A stretch of 64,000 nt of DNA from Phaseolus vulgaris (lineage: Eukaryota > Streptophyta > Magnoliopsida > Fabales > Fabaceae), in assembly GCF_000499845.2 (NCBI RefSeq), contig NC_023758.2:21001285-21065284 (forward strand), given 5' to 3'. Positions within the stretch are counted from its first letter, which is position 1, and each line of letters opens with the position of its first letter. Of this stretch, positions 63,831-64,000 are shown in pieces. The translations under genes were made by a program, and so were the position numbers. Below the pieces are notes generated by a model that saw nothing but the letters and a program-made list of their open reading frames with translations, was not told the DNA's origin and searched no databases.

Positions 63831-64000
63831 TGAATGGCTTTATTTCGGAATGTGCCTTGTCAAAACCTCACTCGATATATCCCACTTAGCTCTTCAAGAT
63901 TGTATGCCCCGTTTTGTAGGGTTTCTGTTATCCTGTAAGGGTTGTCCCAATTGGGTGCAAGTTTGCCCTCGGTTTTTCCTTTCTTACCTCGTCGACCCTC
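63831..64000 (-). pseudogene. Gypsy integrase C-terminal remnant
   Basis: The minus strand reads GKLAPNW and YRITETLQNGAYNLEELSG. This is the conserved phrase near the end of plant gypsy integrase (GKLAPNWEGPYR...GAYRLE). It runs in from the window edge with minus orientation, opposite to the outer gag. The element therefore lies mainly beyond 64000. Confidence 0.75.

Overview
This window is plant nuclear DNA. It is AT-rich, its genes have many introns with GT/AG borders, and it is crowded with LTR retrotransposons. The lineage looks like a eudicot, probably a legume of the bean/soybean group. That last step is an inference from the style of the genes and repeats, because I could run no database search. 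Most open reading frames here are short because they are single exons or decayed transposon pieces.

I can support four host genes. (1) PEX1, the peroxisomal AAA-ATPase, lies on the minus strand from 4197 to 20673. I could join 17 exons by hand with consistent phases throughout, giving a predicted protein of 1126 residues. Its introns hold copia-type retrotransposon debris and short repeats. (2) A TANGO2-like NRDE-family protein is on the minus strand at 32824-34520 (5 exons, 270 aa). (3) A short B3-domain protein is on the plus strand at 43958-46291 (3 exons, 166 aa), with a TATA box and an upstream ORF in its leader. (4) A DRT111/SPF45 splicing factor is on the minus strand at 47163-51998 (2 exons, 370 aa). 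The B3 and DRT111 genes converge.

The rest is mobile DNA and unassigned AT-rich spacer. A decayed LINE with reverse-transcriptase and RNase H remnants is at 0.5-2.1 kb. A Ty3/gypsy gag at 24.9-30.4 kb carries a tandem ~1 kb duplication and has been entered by three separate solo LTRs, each with a perfect 5-bp target-site duplication. A second gypsy element at 36.0-42.3 kb was entered by two solo LTRs and a 553-bp hAT-like element with a perfect 8-bp duplication. From 52.4 kb to the end lies a third nest. A gypsy element with a putative Transposase_28-type gag is cut by a solo LTR with odd inverted ends, by a permuted element (pol C-terminus, LTR, PBS, gag), and by a 3748-bp CACTA element with TCA target duplications, a TNP1-like (Transposase_24) pseudogene and a 41-bp minisatellite.

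Most of these insertions are resolved to the base by their target-site duplications, and removing them restores a continuous reading of the interrupted gag. I found no tRNA, rRNA, CRISPR array or bacterial-style system, and nothing I would call a new biological system. The most interesting structures are the nested-insertion chronology, the aberrant LTR ends at 54577-55674, the permuted gypsy element, and the paired near-palindromes inside the solo LTR at 29175-30309.
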